33,140 bases of DNA. Origin: Chloroflexi bacterium CSP1-4 (GTDB lineage: Bacteria; Chloroflexota; Limnocylindria; Limnocylindrales; CSP1-4). The position numbers and the translations under genes were made by a program. The DNA is taken from contig LDXM01000027.1 of NCBI GenBank assembly GCA_001443375.1, forward strand, positions 1 through 33,140, given 5' to 3'. Shown here one piece after another: positions 15,584 through 28,827 of the stretch (the first letter of the stretch is position 1; each line of letters opens with the position of its first letter). The notes beneath the pieces were generated by a model. It saw nothing but the letters and a program-made list of their open reading frames with translations, was not told where the DNA came from and made no database searches.

Positions 15584-16780
15584 CTACTCCTGGATGCTCG
15601 TGACGGCGCCCGCGCCGACGGTGTGGCCGCCCTCGCGGATGGCGAAGCGCTGGCCGGTCTCGAGGGCGATCGGGGTGATCAGCTCGACGGTCATCTCGAC
15701 GTTGTCGCCGGGCATGACCATCTCGGTCCCGGCGGGCAGGCCGATGGAGCCGGTGACGTCGGTCGTGCGCAGGTAGAACTGCGGGCGGTAGCCGTTGTAG
15801 AAGGGGGTGTGGCGCCCGCCCTCCTCCTTGCTGAGGACGTAGACCTGGGCGCTGAAGCGCGTGTGCGGCTTGATCGAGCCGGGCTTGGCCATGACCTGGC
15901 CGCGCTCGATCTCCTCGCGCTCGATGCCCCGCAGCAGGCAGCCGATGTTGTCCCCGGCGCGGCCCTCGTCGAGGAGCTTCTTGAACATCTCGACGCCGGT
16001 CACGACGACCTTGCGCGTGGCCTTGACGCCGATGATCTCGGCCTCCTCGCCGACGCGGATGACGCCGCGCTCGACGCGCCCGGTGGCGACGGTGCCGCGG
16101 CCCTTGATGCCGAAGACGTCCTCGACCGGCATGAGGAAGGGCTTGTCGACGGCGCGCTCGGGGGTCGGGATGTAGCTGTCGACCGCGTCGAGGAGCTCCT
16201 GGATGCAGCCGTAGGCCGGGTCGGCCGGGTCGTTGCCGGCGGCGAGGGCCTGGAGCGCGCTGCCGCGCACGACGGGGATGTCGTCGCCGGGGAAGTTGTA
16301 CTTCGTGAGCAGCTCGCGCACCTCGAGCTCGACGAGCTCGAGCAGCTCCGGGTCGTCGACCATGTCGACCTTGTTGAGGAAGACGACGATGTAGGGCACC
16401 TCGACCTGGCGGGCGAGGAGGATGTGCTCGCGCGTCTGGGGCATCGGCCCGTCGGTGGCGGCCACGACGAGGATCGCGCCGTCCATCTGGGCGGCGCCGG
16501 TGATCATGTTCTTGATGTAGTCCGCGTGCCCGGGGCAGTCGACGTGGGCGTAGTGGCGCGCCGTCGTCTCGTACTCGACGTGGGCGATGGCGATGGTGAT
16601 GCCCCGCTCGCGCTCCTCGGGCGCGTTGTCGATCGACTCGAAGGCGCGGTACTCCGCCGCGCCCCGCAGGGCGAGGTACTTCGTGATCGCCGCGGTCAGG
16701 CTCGTCTTGCCGTGGTCGATGTGGCCGATCGTGCCCACGTTGACGTGGGGCTTGGTGCGCTCGAACTTCTTCTTCGCCAT
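15584..16780 (-). CDS. tuf: Elongation factor Tu, complete copy
   Basis: This is EF-Tu with 398 residues, full family length. The G domain has [22 protein letters not shown] and NKVDMVDD. Domain II follows ([20 protein letters not shown]), then domain III, with a normal C-terminus ([17 protein letters not shown]). The ATG has AGGAG about 15 bases upstream, rather far. This is the tufB-type locus: tRNA-Thr-Tyr-Thr lie upstream and rpmG, tRNA-Trp, secE and nusG downstream. Its first 105 codons are identical in DNA to the truncated copy at the left end, which indicates concerted evolution of the two tuf genes. Confidence 0.98.
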   Translation of the reverse strand: MAKKKFERTKPHVNVGTIGHIDHGKTSLTAAITKYLALRGAAEYRAFESIDNAPEERERGITIAIAHVEYETTARHYAHVDCPGHADYIKNMITGAAQMDGAILVVAATDGPMPQTREHILLARQVEVPYIVVFLNKVDMVDDPELLELVELEVRELLTKYNFPGDDIPVVRGSALQALAAGNDPADPAYGCIQELLDAVDSYIPTPERAVDKPFLMPVEDVFGIKGRGTVATGRVERGVIRVGEEAEIIGVKATRKVVVTGVEMFKKLLDEGRAGDNIGCLLRGIEREEIERGQVMAKPGSIKPHTRFSAQVYVLSKEEGGRHTPFYNGYRPQFYLRTTDVTGSIGLPAGTEMVMPGDNVEMTVELITPIALETGQRFAIREGGHTVGAGAVTSIQE

Positions 16781-16790
16781 CGCGTGCGCT
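16464..16790. repeat. Exact tuf repeat, copy B (partner 7-333)
   Basis: These 327 bases are identical to bases 7-333. The identity ends ten bases before the start codon. How far it extends into the gene is unknown because the other copy is cut off. Confidence 0.9.
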
Positions 16791-16832
16791 ATCGACTCCT
16801 CAAGTGCGGCGTGGCCGCGGGTCGGGGACTGG

Positions 16833-16905
<73 letters not shown>

Positions 16906-16945
16906 CCGGTGCGGGGCTAGGGTCTCACACCAGGGTGGATATTGG

Positions 16946-17027
16946 TGGGCAGGGAGGGAATCGAACCCCCACAGTCGAAGACGGCTGATCTACAGTCAGC
17001 GGAGCTCACCACCTGCTCAACCTACCC
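16946..17027 (-). tRNA. tRNA-Tyr (anticodon GUA)
   Basis: An 82-base class II tRNA. The acceptor GGGTAGG pairs with CCTGCCC (one G-U), with discriminator A73 and encoded CCA (16943-16945). The anticodon stem GCTGA/TCAGC holds the loop CTGTAGA, anticodon GUA. The long variable arm (CGTCTTCGACTG region) is the tyrosine-tRNA feature. Confidence 0.96.
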
Positions 17028-17103
17028 ACGGGGGTCACCGCGTTCCCCGGGAACGAGCCCGGATGGTGAAGAGGGGACGAAACGCGGCGAGCTCTTCACT
17101 TGG

Positions 17104-17176
17104 AGCCGACGACGGGACTCGAACCCGGAACCGGCGGTTTACAAAACCGCTGCTCTACCAATTGAGCTACGTCGGC
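17104..17176 (-). tRNA. tRNA-Thr (anticodon UGU)
   Basis: A 73-base cloverleaf with acceptor GCCGACG/CGTCGGC, discriminator T73 and encoded CCA (17101-17103). The anticodon stem GCGGT/ACCGC holds the loop TTTGTAA, anticodon UGU, reading ACA and probably ACG. It is the first gene of the tRNA-tuf unit, about ten bases after a candidate -10 element. Confidence 0.97.
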
Positions 17177-17186
17177 GCGACTGGGG

Positions 17187-17216
17187 AGTTTACAGCACGC
17201 GGCCGCGGACGCGCAA
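17187..17216 (-). promoter_or_regulatory. Candidate promoter of the tRNA-Thr-Tyr-Thr-tuf unit
   Basis: On the minus strand TTGCGC (17211-17216), an 18-base spacer and TAAACT (17187-17192) end ten bases before the first tRNA, which puts the start site a few bases upstream of its 5' end. The -35 matches only TTG. A small hairpin TCCGG-CACG-CCGGA (17217-17230) lies between the rlmB stop and this element. Confidence 0.45.
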
Positions 17217-17237
17217 TCCGGCGTGCCGGACGGGGGC

Positions 17238-18753
17238 TCAGGGCAGGGTATCGTCGCTCCCGACGGGGGCCTCGCCGGTCTTCCTGCGACGCACGGGGCG
17301 CCTCGGCTTCTCCGGGCCGGCGGCGTCGGCGGCCGCTGCCTCCGTCGGCGGCGCGTCCCGGGCTGCCCCGAGCTCGACCTCGGCGGTGCCGTCCGGCGGC
17401 TCCGGCGCGCGCTGGCCGGCGGCCTCCAGGAGCATGACGGAACCGGCTACAGCAGCGTTGAGCGAGGCGATTCGGCCGCGCATCGGGATCCGCACGGCCA
17501 GGTCGAGGCGTCGGCGCACGGGACCCGACAGTCCGCGTCCCTCGCTGCCGACGACGAGCGCCAGCGGTCCGCGCAGGTCGGCCTCCCGGTAGGTCAGCGT
17601 CGCGTCGGCGTCGGCGCCGACGAGCCTGAGACCGCGCACGTGCAGATCGGCCAGGGCGGCCGGCAGGTCGTCCACGGGCACCATAAGCAGGTGCTCCACG
17701 GCGCCCGCGGAGGCCTTCACGGCAGACGGCGTCAGCGGTGCCGCGTGGCGCGTGGGGAACATGACGCCGTGAACGCCGGCAGCCTCGGCCGTGCGCAGCA
17801 GGCTGCCCACGTTGTGGGGATCCTCGAGCGAGTCGAGGACCAGGATCAGGGGCCGCTCACCGCGCTCGAGCGCGCGAACGAGCACCTCGTCGAGGGTGGC
17901 CCAGCGCCGGGGTGCGACGACAAGCGCCACGCCCTGGTGTCCGTCGAAACCGGCCACGGCGGTGAGGGTCCCGCCCTCGACCTCGACGACCGGGATGCGC
18001 AGGGTCGTGGCATGGAGGACCAACGCCTCGAGCGCGGCCCTGCGGTTGGGCACCACGAGCAGGCGGTGCGCCGTGCGACGGGCGGCGAACGCCTCCTCGA
18101 CCGGGCGCCGCCCGGCGACGAGCTCCTCGTCAGGGCCCAGGAGTCCCTCCAGCGGAACCTCCGGCTCCGGCGCCACGGCCCCGGCCTCGGGCCGGTACCC
18201 CGGGCGAAACGGCGGCCCGTAGGGAGGCCGGTAGGCAGGTCGCGCCGGCGGCCGGTCCGGGCGCTGGTCGGCCGACGGAGGTCCGCCGTGCCCCCGATCC
18301 GGTCGCGGGCCGCGACCGCCCGGCCCCTGACCGGCCGCCGGTTCGTGGCGCTGGGGCGGGCGAGGTGCCGGTCCGGCGCCGAAGCCGGTGCCGCTGCCCG
18401 GACGACGCCAGGGCGCCTGGCCCGGCCGACCGCCCTCGGGCGGTCGCGTGGGACGCTCCCACGGTGGGCGCCGCTCATGATCGGCGGGGAGCCGGTCCGG
18501 GCCGCGGTGAGGCCGGCCCCCGGTCGGTCGCGCCCCGTACGGACGCTCCTCCCCGTGACGTGCGTCCCGCGGCCGGTCGCCCGGCGGTCGGTCGTCGGGC
18601 GGTCGGTCGCCGGCTGGACGGGCCCGGAAGGATCCGGGCCGGCCCCCGGCCGGACGTCCCTGACCCGCGCGCGGCCCCGGGGCTCCCCCGCGCCGTGGGC
18701 CGGCCCCGCCGGGGGGATGGCGCCGCCGCTCATCGGGGCGATCGGGCCGCGGC

Positions 18754-18767
<14 letters not shown>
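17238..18767 (-). CDS. rlmB: 23S rRNA (guanosine-2'-O-)-methyltransferase, RlmB/SpoU type, with long disordered N-terminus
   Basis: This SPOUT-fold enzyme uses SAM to methylate a ribose in 23S rRNA (Gm2251 for RlmB). The protein is 509 residues, about twice the usual 245. The ATG at 18767 overlaps the cysS end by 14 bases and has GGAGG six bases upstream. Residues 1 to ~210 are an Arg/Pro/Gly/Asp-rich low-complexity segment with runs such as DRPPDDRPPGDRP. The SpoU substrate-binding domain follows (~217-295, beginning LVAGRRPVEEAF). The knotted catalytic domain has motif 1 at ~306 (DPHNVGSLLRTAEA), motif 2 at ~401 (VVGSEGRGLSG) and motif 3 at ~431 (IASLNAAVAGSVMLLE). A basic tail (EKPRRPVRRRKTGEA) ends it. 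The cysS-rlmB neighbourhood is the same as in Bacillus. A tRNA target cannot be excluded. Confidence 0.88.
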
Positions 18768-20168
<1,401 letters not shown>

Positions 20169-20172
<4 letters not shown>

Positions 20173-21335
20173 CGCCGCATCACCGTGGCGAGTGCCTGCG
20201 CGGCGATCGATCGTCCAGCACCCTCTGGCCCATCGAGGTTGCCGGACGAGGCGCGCACGGAGACGGCCTCCGGCGCCAGGTCGAGCAGGCGGGCGATGAC
20301 GTCGCGCATGGCATCGAGGCGCTCCGCGCCGAGGCGGGGCCGGGCGCCGACGATCAGCAGGTCGAGCCCGGCCGGCCGCCAACCCAGCGCGCCGATCCGG
20401 CGCACGATCTCGGCCAGCAGCTCGCGCGAGTCGACACCGCGCGTGGACGGGTCGCCCGCCGGGAAGATCCGGCCCAAGTCGCCCTGACCGGTCGCTCCGA
20501 GCAGCGCGTCGGCCACCGCGTGCAGCGCGACGTCTCCGTCGGAATGGCCGTGCAGCCGTGGGGCGGCGGGGATGACGATGCCGCCGAGGGCGAGCCCGTC
20601 CTGCGGCCCGAACGGGTGGCTGTCCCTGCCCTGCCCCACGCGGGGTGGCCCGAGGCGGTGCGCGAGGATCGCGCCGGCTCGCTCGAGGTCCTCGGGTGTC
20701 GTCACCTTCAGGTTGTCCGCGTCGCCGAGAACCGTCACGACGCGAGCGCCGCTCGCCTCGAGCAGCGCGGCCTCGTCGGTGAACTCCTCCGGGCCGTCCG
20801 GTGCGTGAGCGGCGAAAGCGGCGACAAGCAGCTCGCGGCGGGCGCCCTGGGGAGTCTGCGCGGTCACGAGATCGGCTCGATCCACGGTGCCCGCGACGAC
20901 GCCGGCCTCGAGGCGCTTGAGGGTCTCGGCCAGCGGACGGACCGGGATGGCCGCGCCGTGCTCCGCGGTGGCGGCGGCGACCCGGTCCACGAGCCCGGGG
21001 CTGACCAGGGGGCGGGCGCCGTCGTGGACCAGCACGACCGGCGCGTCGGTCGCGGCCAGGCCCGCGGCCACCGACGCCTGGCGGCGCGACCCCCCGGCGA
21101 CGACCACCACCCCGTGGGCCCGGAGCCAGGGCTCGGCGCCCAACGTTTCCACGCCATCGCGTGGTGCGACGACCACCACCCGCCGCACCGACCGGGCCGC
21201 CGCCACCGCGTCGATGGTCCAGGCCAGCAGCGCTCGCCCGAGGAGCGGAGCGTGCAGCTTGTCGATGCCGCCCATGCGACGGCTGGCGCCGGCGGCGACG
21301 ATGATGGCGTCGGCGACGCCCGCGAGCTCCGTCAT
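20169..21335 (-). CDS. ispDF: Bifunctional IspD/IspF enzyme of the MEP isoprenoid pathway
   Basis: Two MEP-pathway steps are fused in one 388-residue protein. The N-terminal IspD domain (~1-228) makes CDP-ME from MEP and CTP. It has the nucleotide-binding [10 protein letters not shown], then [11 protein letters not shown] and [12 protein letters not shown]. The C-terminal IspF domain (~230-388) makes MEcPP from CDP-ME2P. It has [10 protein letters not shown] (metal-binding Asp and His), [20 protein letters not shown] and a C-terminal [19 protein letters not shown]. The IspD glycine-rich loop is shorter than in E. coli. The intervening IspE step is not encoded nearby. Fusion of the two occurs in several bacterial groups. 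The start ATG overlaps the PIN-TRAM gene stop and its own stop overlaps cysS, both as ATGA. Confidence 0.95.
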
Positions 21336-22399
21336 CGATCGGGGCGCGGGTGCGCGAAGACCATTCGGCCGGCCACGGTCTGCAGCACGCGGGTGACGGT
21401 GACGTCGAGCTCGCGATCGAGGTAGCGCCCGCCGCCCTCGACCACGATCATCGTGCCGTCGTCGAGGAAGGCGACGCCCTGACCGGCTTCCTTGCCCTCC
21501 TGGATGACCTTCACGTGGAGCTCCTCGCCGGGCAGGAAGGCGGGCTTCACCGCGTTCGCGAGATGGTTCACATTGAGGACCCGCAGGCCTTGCAGGTCGG
21601 CCACCCGGTTGAGGTTGAAGTCGTTGGTGAGGATCGCCGCGCCGCGCGCTTTGGCCAGCGCCACGAGCTTGAGGTCCACTTCGGCGATCTCCGGGAAGTC
21701 CTGCTCGACGATCTCGACCGGGACGCGTTCCTCCTTCTGGAGCGAGGAGAGGATCTCCAGGCCGCGCCGTCCGCGGTTGCGCTTGTGGGCGTCGGGGTGA
21801 TCGGCGATGTGTTGCAGTTCGGCCAGCACGAAGCGCGGGACGACCAGCGTCCCGAAGAGGAAGCCCGACGCGGCGATGTCGGCGATGCGGCCGTCGATGA
21901 TGGCGCTGGTGTCGGCAACGATGACCGGGCCCGAAGAGGGCGGGGGCTCGTCGGAACGGTGCGCCGGCAGCAGCCCCAGGGCTTCGATCGCCTCCAGCAG
22001 ATCGTGACGCTTCACGACCGTCACGCCCAGCATGCCCAGCCCGAGCACCGCGGAGACGCCGAGCGGCAGGAAATCGCCGTACGGCGAGGGCAGGCTCGAC
22101 AGCGGCAGGCCCATGAGGAGACCCATCAGCAGGCCCACGAGCAGGCCGGCGACGGCCGTCACGAACTCGCCGGTGGAGAGCCGCTGCACCGCCCGGATGA
22201 CGGCGCCGGCGGGCACTACGGTCAGGTAGGGCAGGATCATGAAGCCCACCACGCCCCAGGCGATGACCCAGGCGGCAAGCATGAAGCCACCGTATGGGGA
22301 GTCGGCGAAGAGGCCGCCCGCCGGTCCGCCGGCTGCTGCGATCTGCAGCGCGACGAGCGTGCCGATGAGCGCCCCGAGGACCCGAACCAACCTAGACAT
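21332..22399 (-). CDS. Membrane-anchored PIN-TRAM domain protein, YacL family
   Basis: A 355-residue homologue of Bacillus YacL, a PIN-domain (putative RNase) protein of poorly known function. The N-terminal ~130 residues contain four hydrophobic spans, near 7-25, 41-58, 80-100 and 112-128. The PIN domain (~158-280) has acidic active-site candidates in [15 protein letters not shown] and [12 protein letters not shown]-terminal TRAM domain (~290-345; [18 protein letters not shown]) would bind RNA. Both soluble domains should face the cytoplasm. The ATG has no clear Shine-Dalgarno sequence; a TATGCT hexamer 17 bases upstream raises the possibility of a short-leader transcript. It lies between radA and ispDF as in Bacillus, but disA, normally between radA and yacL there, is missing. 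Confidence 0.9.
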   Translation of the reverse strand: MSRLVRVLGALIGTLVALQIAAAGGPAGGLFADSPYGGFMLAAWVIAWGVVGFMILPYLTVVPAGAVIRAVQRLSTGEFVTAVAGLLVGLLMGLLMGLPLSSLPSPYGDFLPLGVSAVLGLGMLGVTVVKRHDLLEAIEALGLLPAHRSDEPPPSSGPVIVADTSAIIDGRIADIAASGFLFGTLVVPRFVLAELQHIADHPDAHKRNRGRRGLEILSSLQKEERVPVEIVEQDFPEIAEVDLKLVALAKARGAAILTNDFNLNRVADLQGLRVLNVNHLANAVKPAFLPGEELHVKVIQEGKEAGQGVAFLDDGTMIVVEGGGRYLDRELDVTVTRVLQTVAGRMVFAHPRPDR

Positions 22400-22461
22400 G
22401 CGGCCGCGGAGCGTAGCATACGAACCGCTCGCGACGGCCGGGCGGCCCTCCGGCGATCCGC

Positions 22462-23895
22462 TCAGCTGCCGCTCCGTCGGCGTCCGTCGCCGCTGCCGTC
22501 CGTGCCGAGCCCGACGGCCAGCGCCTCGCGCAGCGTCGACACTCCGACGACCTCGAATCCCGGCACCACGGGGCGAGTCGCGCCGTCGCCGGCGGGCACG
22601 ATGGCCCGCGCGAAACCGAGGCGGGCCGCTTCTCGCAGGCGGCGTTCGAGCCCGACGACCGGCCGCAGCTCGCCCAGCAGTCCCACCTCGCCGCAGACCA
22701 CCGTCGCCGGATCGAGGGCGCGGTCCCGATGCGACGAGGCCAGCGCGAGGGCGAGCGGCAGGTCGAGCGCCGGTTCCGCCACGGAGAGGCCGCCGGCGAG
22801 GCTGGCGTAGAGATCCTGACCACCGATCGCGATCCCCGCTCGCCGGCCGAGCACGGCGACGAGGAGTGCCAGACGGTTGGGGTCGCAGCCGCTCACCGTA
22901 CGCCGTGGCATGCCGGCCGTCGCGGGCGCCACCAGCGCCTGCACCTCGACGAGGAGCGGCCGGCTGCCCTCGAGCGTGGCCGCCACCACGCTGCCGGCGG
23001 CCCCGGACGGGCGCTCGGTGAGGAAGGCGCGCGCCGGATCGGAGACCTCGACCAGCCCGGAGCCGACCATCTCGAAGACGCCGATCTCCTCGGTCGAGCC
23101 GAAGCGGTTCTTGGCCGCGCGAAGAAGCCGGAAGGCGCCGTAGCGGTCGCCCTCGAGGGCCAGCACGGCGTCGACGAGGTGCTCGAGCGTCTTCGGACCG
23201 GCCAGGCTGCCGTCCTTCGTGACGTGGCCCACGAGGATGACCGCGGTGGTGCTCGTCTTGGCGAACTCGGCCAACCGGGCCGCGGACTCGCGCACCTGGC
23301 CCACCGACCCCGCCGGGCCTTCCATGGCCTCGACGGTCACGGTCTGGATGGAGTCCACGACGAGGAGCCGTGGCGCCTCTCGGCGCGCGGCCTCGACGAT
23401 GCGCTCGACATCCGTCTCGGCGACGACCCGCACCGCGTCGCCAGCCGGTCCGTCCAGGAGGCCGAGACGCTGGGCCCGCAGGCGCAGCTGTCCTGCCGAC
23501 TCCTCCCCGGAGGCATACAGCACGCTCGCCGTCGCCTCGCCGGAAGCGGCCGCGATGCCGGCCGCGGCCTCGAGGACGAGCGTCGACTTGCCGATGCCGG
23601 GCTCGCCGCCCAGCAGGACGATGGACCCGGGGACGAGCCCGCCGCCGAGCACGCGGTCGAGTTCGCCGATGCCGGTCGGCCGTCGCTCCACGTCGAGAGC
23701 GGCCAGGGCACGAAGGGGCTGGACGACGCCCGGCTCACGTGGCACTGCCGGCCGTCGGGCGCTGCGCGCGGGCGCATCGCGCACGAGCGTCTCGACCAGC
23801 GTGTCCCAGGCACCGCAGCCGCGGCACTGGCCCTCCCAGCGGAGGTGAGCGGTGCCGCAGGCCTGGCAGACGTAGCGGCTCTGCGGCCGCGCCAC
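22462..23895 (-). CDS. radA: DNA repair protein RadA
   Basis: RadA is a RecA-like ATPase that promotes branch migration of recombination intermediates. The protein is 477 residues. A zinc ribbon is formed by Cys10, Cys13, Cys24 and Cys27. The ATPase core has Walker [10 protein letters not shown] and a Walker B-like LLVVDSIQT, followed by the RadA-specific KNRFG motif ([15 protein letters not shown]). The C-terminal third is a Lon-protease-like domain (near [20 protein letters not shown] and [13 protein letters not shown]), structural rather than proteolytic. The GTG start is two bases after the clpC stop. The clpC-radA pair is the same as in Bacillus, which suggests co-transcription with the stress-response unfoldase. 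Confidence 0.97.
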   Translation of the reverse strand: MARPQSRYVCQACGTAHLRWEGQCRGCGAWDTLVETLVRDAPARSARRPAVPREPGVVQPLRALAALDVERRPTGIGELDRVLGGGLVPGSIVLLGGEPGIGKSTLVLEAAAGIAAASGEATASVLYASGEESAGQLRLRAQRLGLLDGPAGDAVRVVAETDVERIVEAARREAPRLLVVDSIQTVTVEAMEGPAGSVGQVRESAARLAEFAKTSTTAVILVGHVTKDGSLAGPKTLEHLVDAVLALEGDRYGAFRLLRAAKNRFGSTEEIGVFEMVGSGLVEVSDPARAFLTERPSGAAGSVVAATLEGSRPLLVEVQALVAPATAGMPRRTVSGCDPNRLALLVAVLGRRAGIAIGGQDLYASLAGGLSVAEPALDLPLALALASSHRDRALDPATVVCGEVGLLGELRPVVGLERRLREAARLGFARAIVPAGDGATRPVVPGFEVVGVSTLREALAVGLGTDGSGDGRRRSGS

Positions 23896-23897
23896 GC

Positions 23898-26372
<2,475 letters not shown>

Positions 26373-26557
26373 CCGGTCGAACGCCTGTTCTGCTTGGAGA
26401 CGGGAGTCCGCCGCCTGCGGGCTATCCTAGCATGCGCTACCGGGCGATCCGCCGCCCGGAAAGGGGGGACGCCCCGCCCCATCCAGCGCGGGAGGGATGC
26501 GACGAGACCAGCCGGCGGGCCGACGGGTCTCGGGCGCGTCCGGTCAGAGAGCGAAGG
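26373..26557 (-). other. rpsA-clpC intergenic region
   Basis: These 185 bases separate rpsA from clpC. They contain a 7-bp hairpin (26440-26446 with 26453-26459; loop ATCCGC on the plus strand) without a U-tract. Just after it is TAGGAT (26424-26429), a weak -10 candidate for clpC with no good -35. I see no CtsR or CIRCE operator. Function is uncertain. Confidence 0.35.
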
Positions 26558-28609
26558 TCAGGCCTCGACGGCCGGCTCCTGCTCGGCGACGACGGGAGCC
26601 TCGGGCACCTCGGCGACGATCGGGGCCTCGGCGACCGCCTCGACGGCCACCTCGGCGACAAGCGGGGCCTCGGCCTCCGCGGCGGGGGTCCCGGCGACGG
26701 CCTCGACGGCCGGCTCCGGCTCGGCGACGACCGACGTCTCGGCGACCGGCTCGGCCTCGGTGACGAGCGGGGTCTCGGCGACCTCGGCGATGATCGGGGC
26801 CTCGGTCTCCGCGGCAGGGGTCTCGGCGACCGCCTCGGCGGCCGGTTCCTCCTCCGCGACGCCCGGCGTCTCGGCGACCGGCTCGGCCGCGGCGACGACC
26901 AGAGCCTCGGCCACCTCGGCGACAACCTCGGCCGGCTCGTCCTCGGCCGCGGCCATCTGCTGGCGGACCTGGGCGAACGCGGCGGCGAGCGTGTTGTCGA
27001 TGCCGCCTTCGGGCTCCTGGACCGCCTGCGACGAGTCATACGACCGTTCGGGTCGTGCCCGACGCGGCTCCCGCGGCTCGGGCGCGGCAGGGCGCGCCGG
27101 CGGCTCCTCGGCCTGCTTGAGGCTGAGGCCCAGGCGGTGCCGCTCGGAGTCGAGCGAGATGATCTTCAGCTTCAGGCTCTGCCCCTCGTGGACGACGTCG
27201 CCCGGGTGAGCCACGCGCTGGTGGGAGAGCTCGCTGATGTGGATGAGCCCCTCGAGCCCCTCGCGGACGCGCACAAAGGCGCCGAAGTTGACGATCTTCG
27301 TGACCGTGCCGTCGATGATGTCCCCGACCTTGAAGTCGGCCACGGTGGAATGCCACGGATCGGGCTGGAGACGGCGGATCGAGAGGCTGATCCGGCCACG
27401 CTCATGGTTGATGTCGATGACCTCGGCCTCGACCTCCTCACCGACCTTGTAGCCGGCCTCGGGGTTGTTGACCTTGTTCCACGACAGCTCGCTCTTGTGG
27501 ACGAGACCGTCGATGCCGCCGAGGTCGATGAAGACGCCGAACGGCGCGATCGAGCGGACCGTGCCGGTGACCTTCTGGCCGACCTGGAGACTGCTGAAGA
27601 GCTCGTCCCGCTTCTCGCGGCGCTCCTCATACAGGGCGACCTTCTCGGAGAGGATCAGCCGGTTCGCCTTGCGGTTGACCTCGAGGATCTTGAGGCGGAG
27701 CTTGCGGCCGACGAACGGCATCAGCTTCTCGGCGATCTCCTGGGCCGCGTCGCGCGGCTGGTCGTTCTGGGGTCGCCGCGGGAAGTCGACGATCTGGCTG
27801 ATCGGGATGAAGCCGCGGATGCCGCAGTCGACGATGAGGCCGCCCTTGTTGTGGTCGATGACCGGGGCCTCGATGACCACGCCCGCATCGAACTGCTCCT
27901 GCATCGAGCGCCACTTGCGCTCCAGGCCGGCGCGACGGAGCGACAGGACCGCGTGGCCCTCGTTGGACTCCGGCTGCAGCACGTAGACCAGGACCGTGTC
28001 GCCGATGTGGAGCTGGGGCTGGGACTCGGTGCTCCGACCGAAGAGCTCGCGGTTGCTGACCACGCCTTCCGACTTGGCGCCGATGTCGACGAGGATCTCG
28101 TCCTTGTCGATGCGGACCACCGTGCCCTCGACGACATCACCGTGCTTGAAGCTGCGGATATCGCCGCTCTGCTCGCTGAGCAGCTCCTCCATCGTCGTCG
28201 GCTCGGGGCCGAGGTCGCGGGGCGCGGGCGGGGGCTCGGCGGCGGGAGCTGCAGCGATCTCCTCAGCGGCGACCACCTCCGCGACGGCCTCGACGGCTTC
28301 CACGGCCTCGACGGCCTCCACGTCGGAGACGGCGGGGGGGGCCTCGGCGGGGGCGTCGTCGACGACGGGCTGCACGACGGCCTCGACGGCCTCGACGGCC
28401 TCGATTGCCTCCTCGGCGCCGGTGGACGCAACCTCGGCGGTCGGGTCTTCGAGAAGCGCCTCCACGACGGCGGTGTCGATGATCTCGGTGGTGGTGGCGG
28501 GCTCGTCGGCGACGGCAGTCGCGACGCTCTCATCGCCAGCTGGCATCTCGGCGGCGTTCACCTCCGGCTCCGGCTGGGGCCCGTCCTGCTGCTCTACGGT
28601 CAAGCTCAT
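26558..28609 (-). CDS. rpsA: 30S ribosomal protein S1-like, four S1 domains with long acidic tails
   Basis: An S1-domain RNA-binding protein, probably the S1 that helps the 30S subunit bind mRNA. It has 683 residues with four S1 domains at about 152-220, 238-310, 337-407 and 422-492. The third and fourth have the best consensus (GTVRSIAPFGVFIDLGG; GTVTKIVNFGAFVRV, then GLIHISELSHQRV). Residues 1-150 and ~515-683 are Ala/Glu/Val/Pro low-complexity segments, the first with VEAVEAVEAV repeats. Both tails are strongly acidic and probably disordered. The ATG has AAGGAG three bases upstream. Four-domain S1 proteins are usual in Gram-positive-like lineages, but tails making up nearly half the protein are not. 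A leader hairpin and a promoter lie upstream. Confidence 0.9.
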   Translation of the reverse strand: MSLTVEQQDGPQPEPEVNAAEMPAGDESVATAVADEPATTTEIIDTAVVEALLEDPTAEVASTGAEEAIEAVEAVEAVVQPVVDDAPAEAPPAVSDVEAVEAVEAVEAVAEVVAAEEIAAAPAAEPPPAPRDLGPEPTTMEELLSEQSGDIRSFKHGDVVEGTVVRIDKDEILVDIGAKSEGVVSNRELFGRSTESQPQLHIGDTVLVYVLQPESNEGHAVLSLRRAGLERKWRSMQEQFDAGVVIEAPVIDHNKGGLIVDCGIRGFIPISQIVDFPRRPQNDQPRDAAQEIAEKLMPFVGRKLRLKILEVNRKANRLILSEKVALYEERREKRDELFSSLQVGQKVTGTVRSIAPFGVFIDLGGIDGLVHKSELSWNKVNNPEAGYKVGEEVEAEVIDINHERGRISLSIRRLQPDPWHSTVADFKVGDIIDGTVTKIVNFGAFVRVREGLEGLIHISELSHQRVAHPGDVVHEGQSLKLKIISLDSERHRLGLSLKQAEEPPARPAAPEPREPRRARPERSYDSSQAVQEPEGGIDNTLAAAFAQVRQQMAAAEDEPAEVVAEVAEALVVAAAEPVAETPGVAEEEPAAEAVAETPAAETEAPIIAEVAETPLVTEAEPVAETSVVAEPEPAVEAVAGTPAAEAEAPLVAEVAVEAVAEAPIVAEVPEAPVVAEQEPAVEA
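28280..28412. repeat. Tandem 9-base repeats encoding Val-Glu-Ala in rpsA
   Basis: Copies of GGCCTCGAC (minus strand GTCGAGGCC, Val-Glu-Ala) and near variants occur in two clusters, about 28285-28325 and 28378-28406. They stay in frame and only expand the acidic N-terminal tail. Such arrays can change length by slippage. Confidence 0.7.
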
Positions 28610-28645
28610 GGTCTCCTTCGGTCGAACTCCATCCGGGAAACGATC

Positions 28646-28671
28646 AAGGCCCGAGCGGACGCCCGGGCCTT
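28646..28671 (-). terminator. Hairpin in the rpsA leader (possible attenuator)
   Basis: On the minus strand AAGGCCCG pairs with CGGGCCTT (28664-28671 with 28646-28653) around a 10-base loop, followed by TGATCGTTT, a weak U-rich stretch. It sits 37 bases before the rpsA ATG and could form an intrinsic-terminator-like switch or a target for S1 feedback. Regulation is inference. Confidence 0.45.
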
Positions 28672-28777
28672 CGCACGTCGAGGGGTGGTCGTCCGTGTCC
28701 CGTCGGGCTCGTCAGACTCCTTCGTCGCGGTCGGCACGCGCATGCGCCGTGGCGCTCGTCCCCGGAAGGGCCCGCGC

Positions 28778-28807
28778 ATACTACCATGTGCCCGCATCCG
28801 CAAACAA
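28778..28807 (-). promoter_or_regulatory. Candidate rpsA promoter
   Basis: On the minus strand TTGTTT (28802-28807), an 18-base spacer and TAGTAT (28778-28783) lie about 170 bases before the rpsA start, leaving an untranslated leader that contains the hairpin at 28646-28671. The divergent glycosylase gene begins at 28828, so both promoters must fit in this gap of about 218 bases. Confidence 0.4.
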
Positions 28808-28827
28808 CGGAAGCGAGGGACGCGCCC

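Noticed and set aside
28280-28412. Tandem repeats as a CRISPR-like array
   Set aside because: Units are 9 bases, in frame, without spacers, and encode Val-Glu-Ala in rpsA.
28786-28827. ATG start for the DNA glycosylase at 28786
   Set aside because: It would place 14 residues before the catalytic N-terminal Pro and abolish the chemistry of the family.
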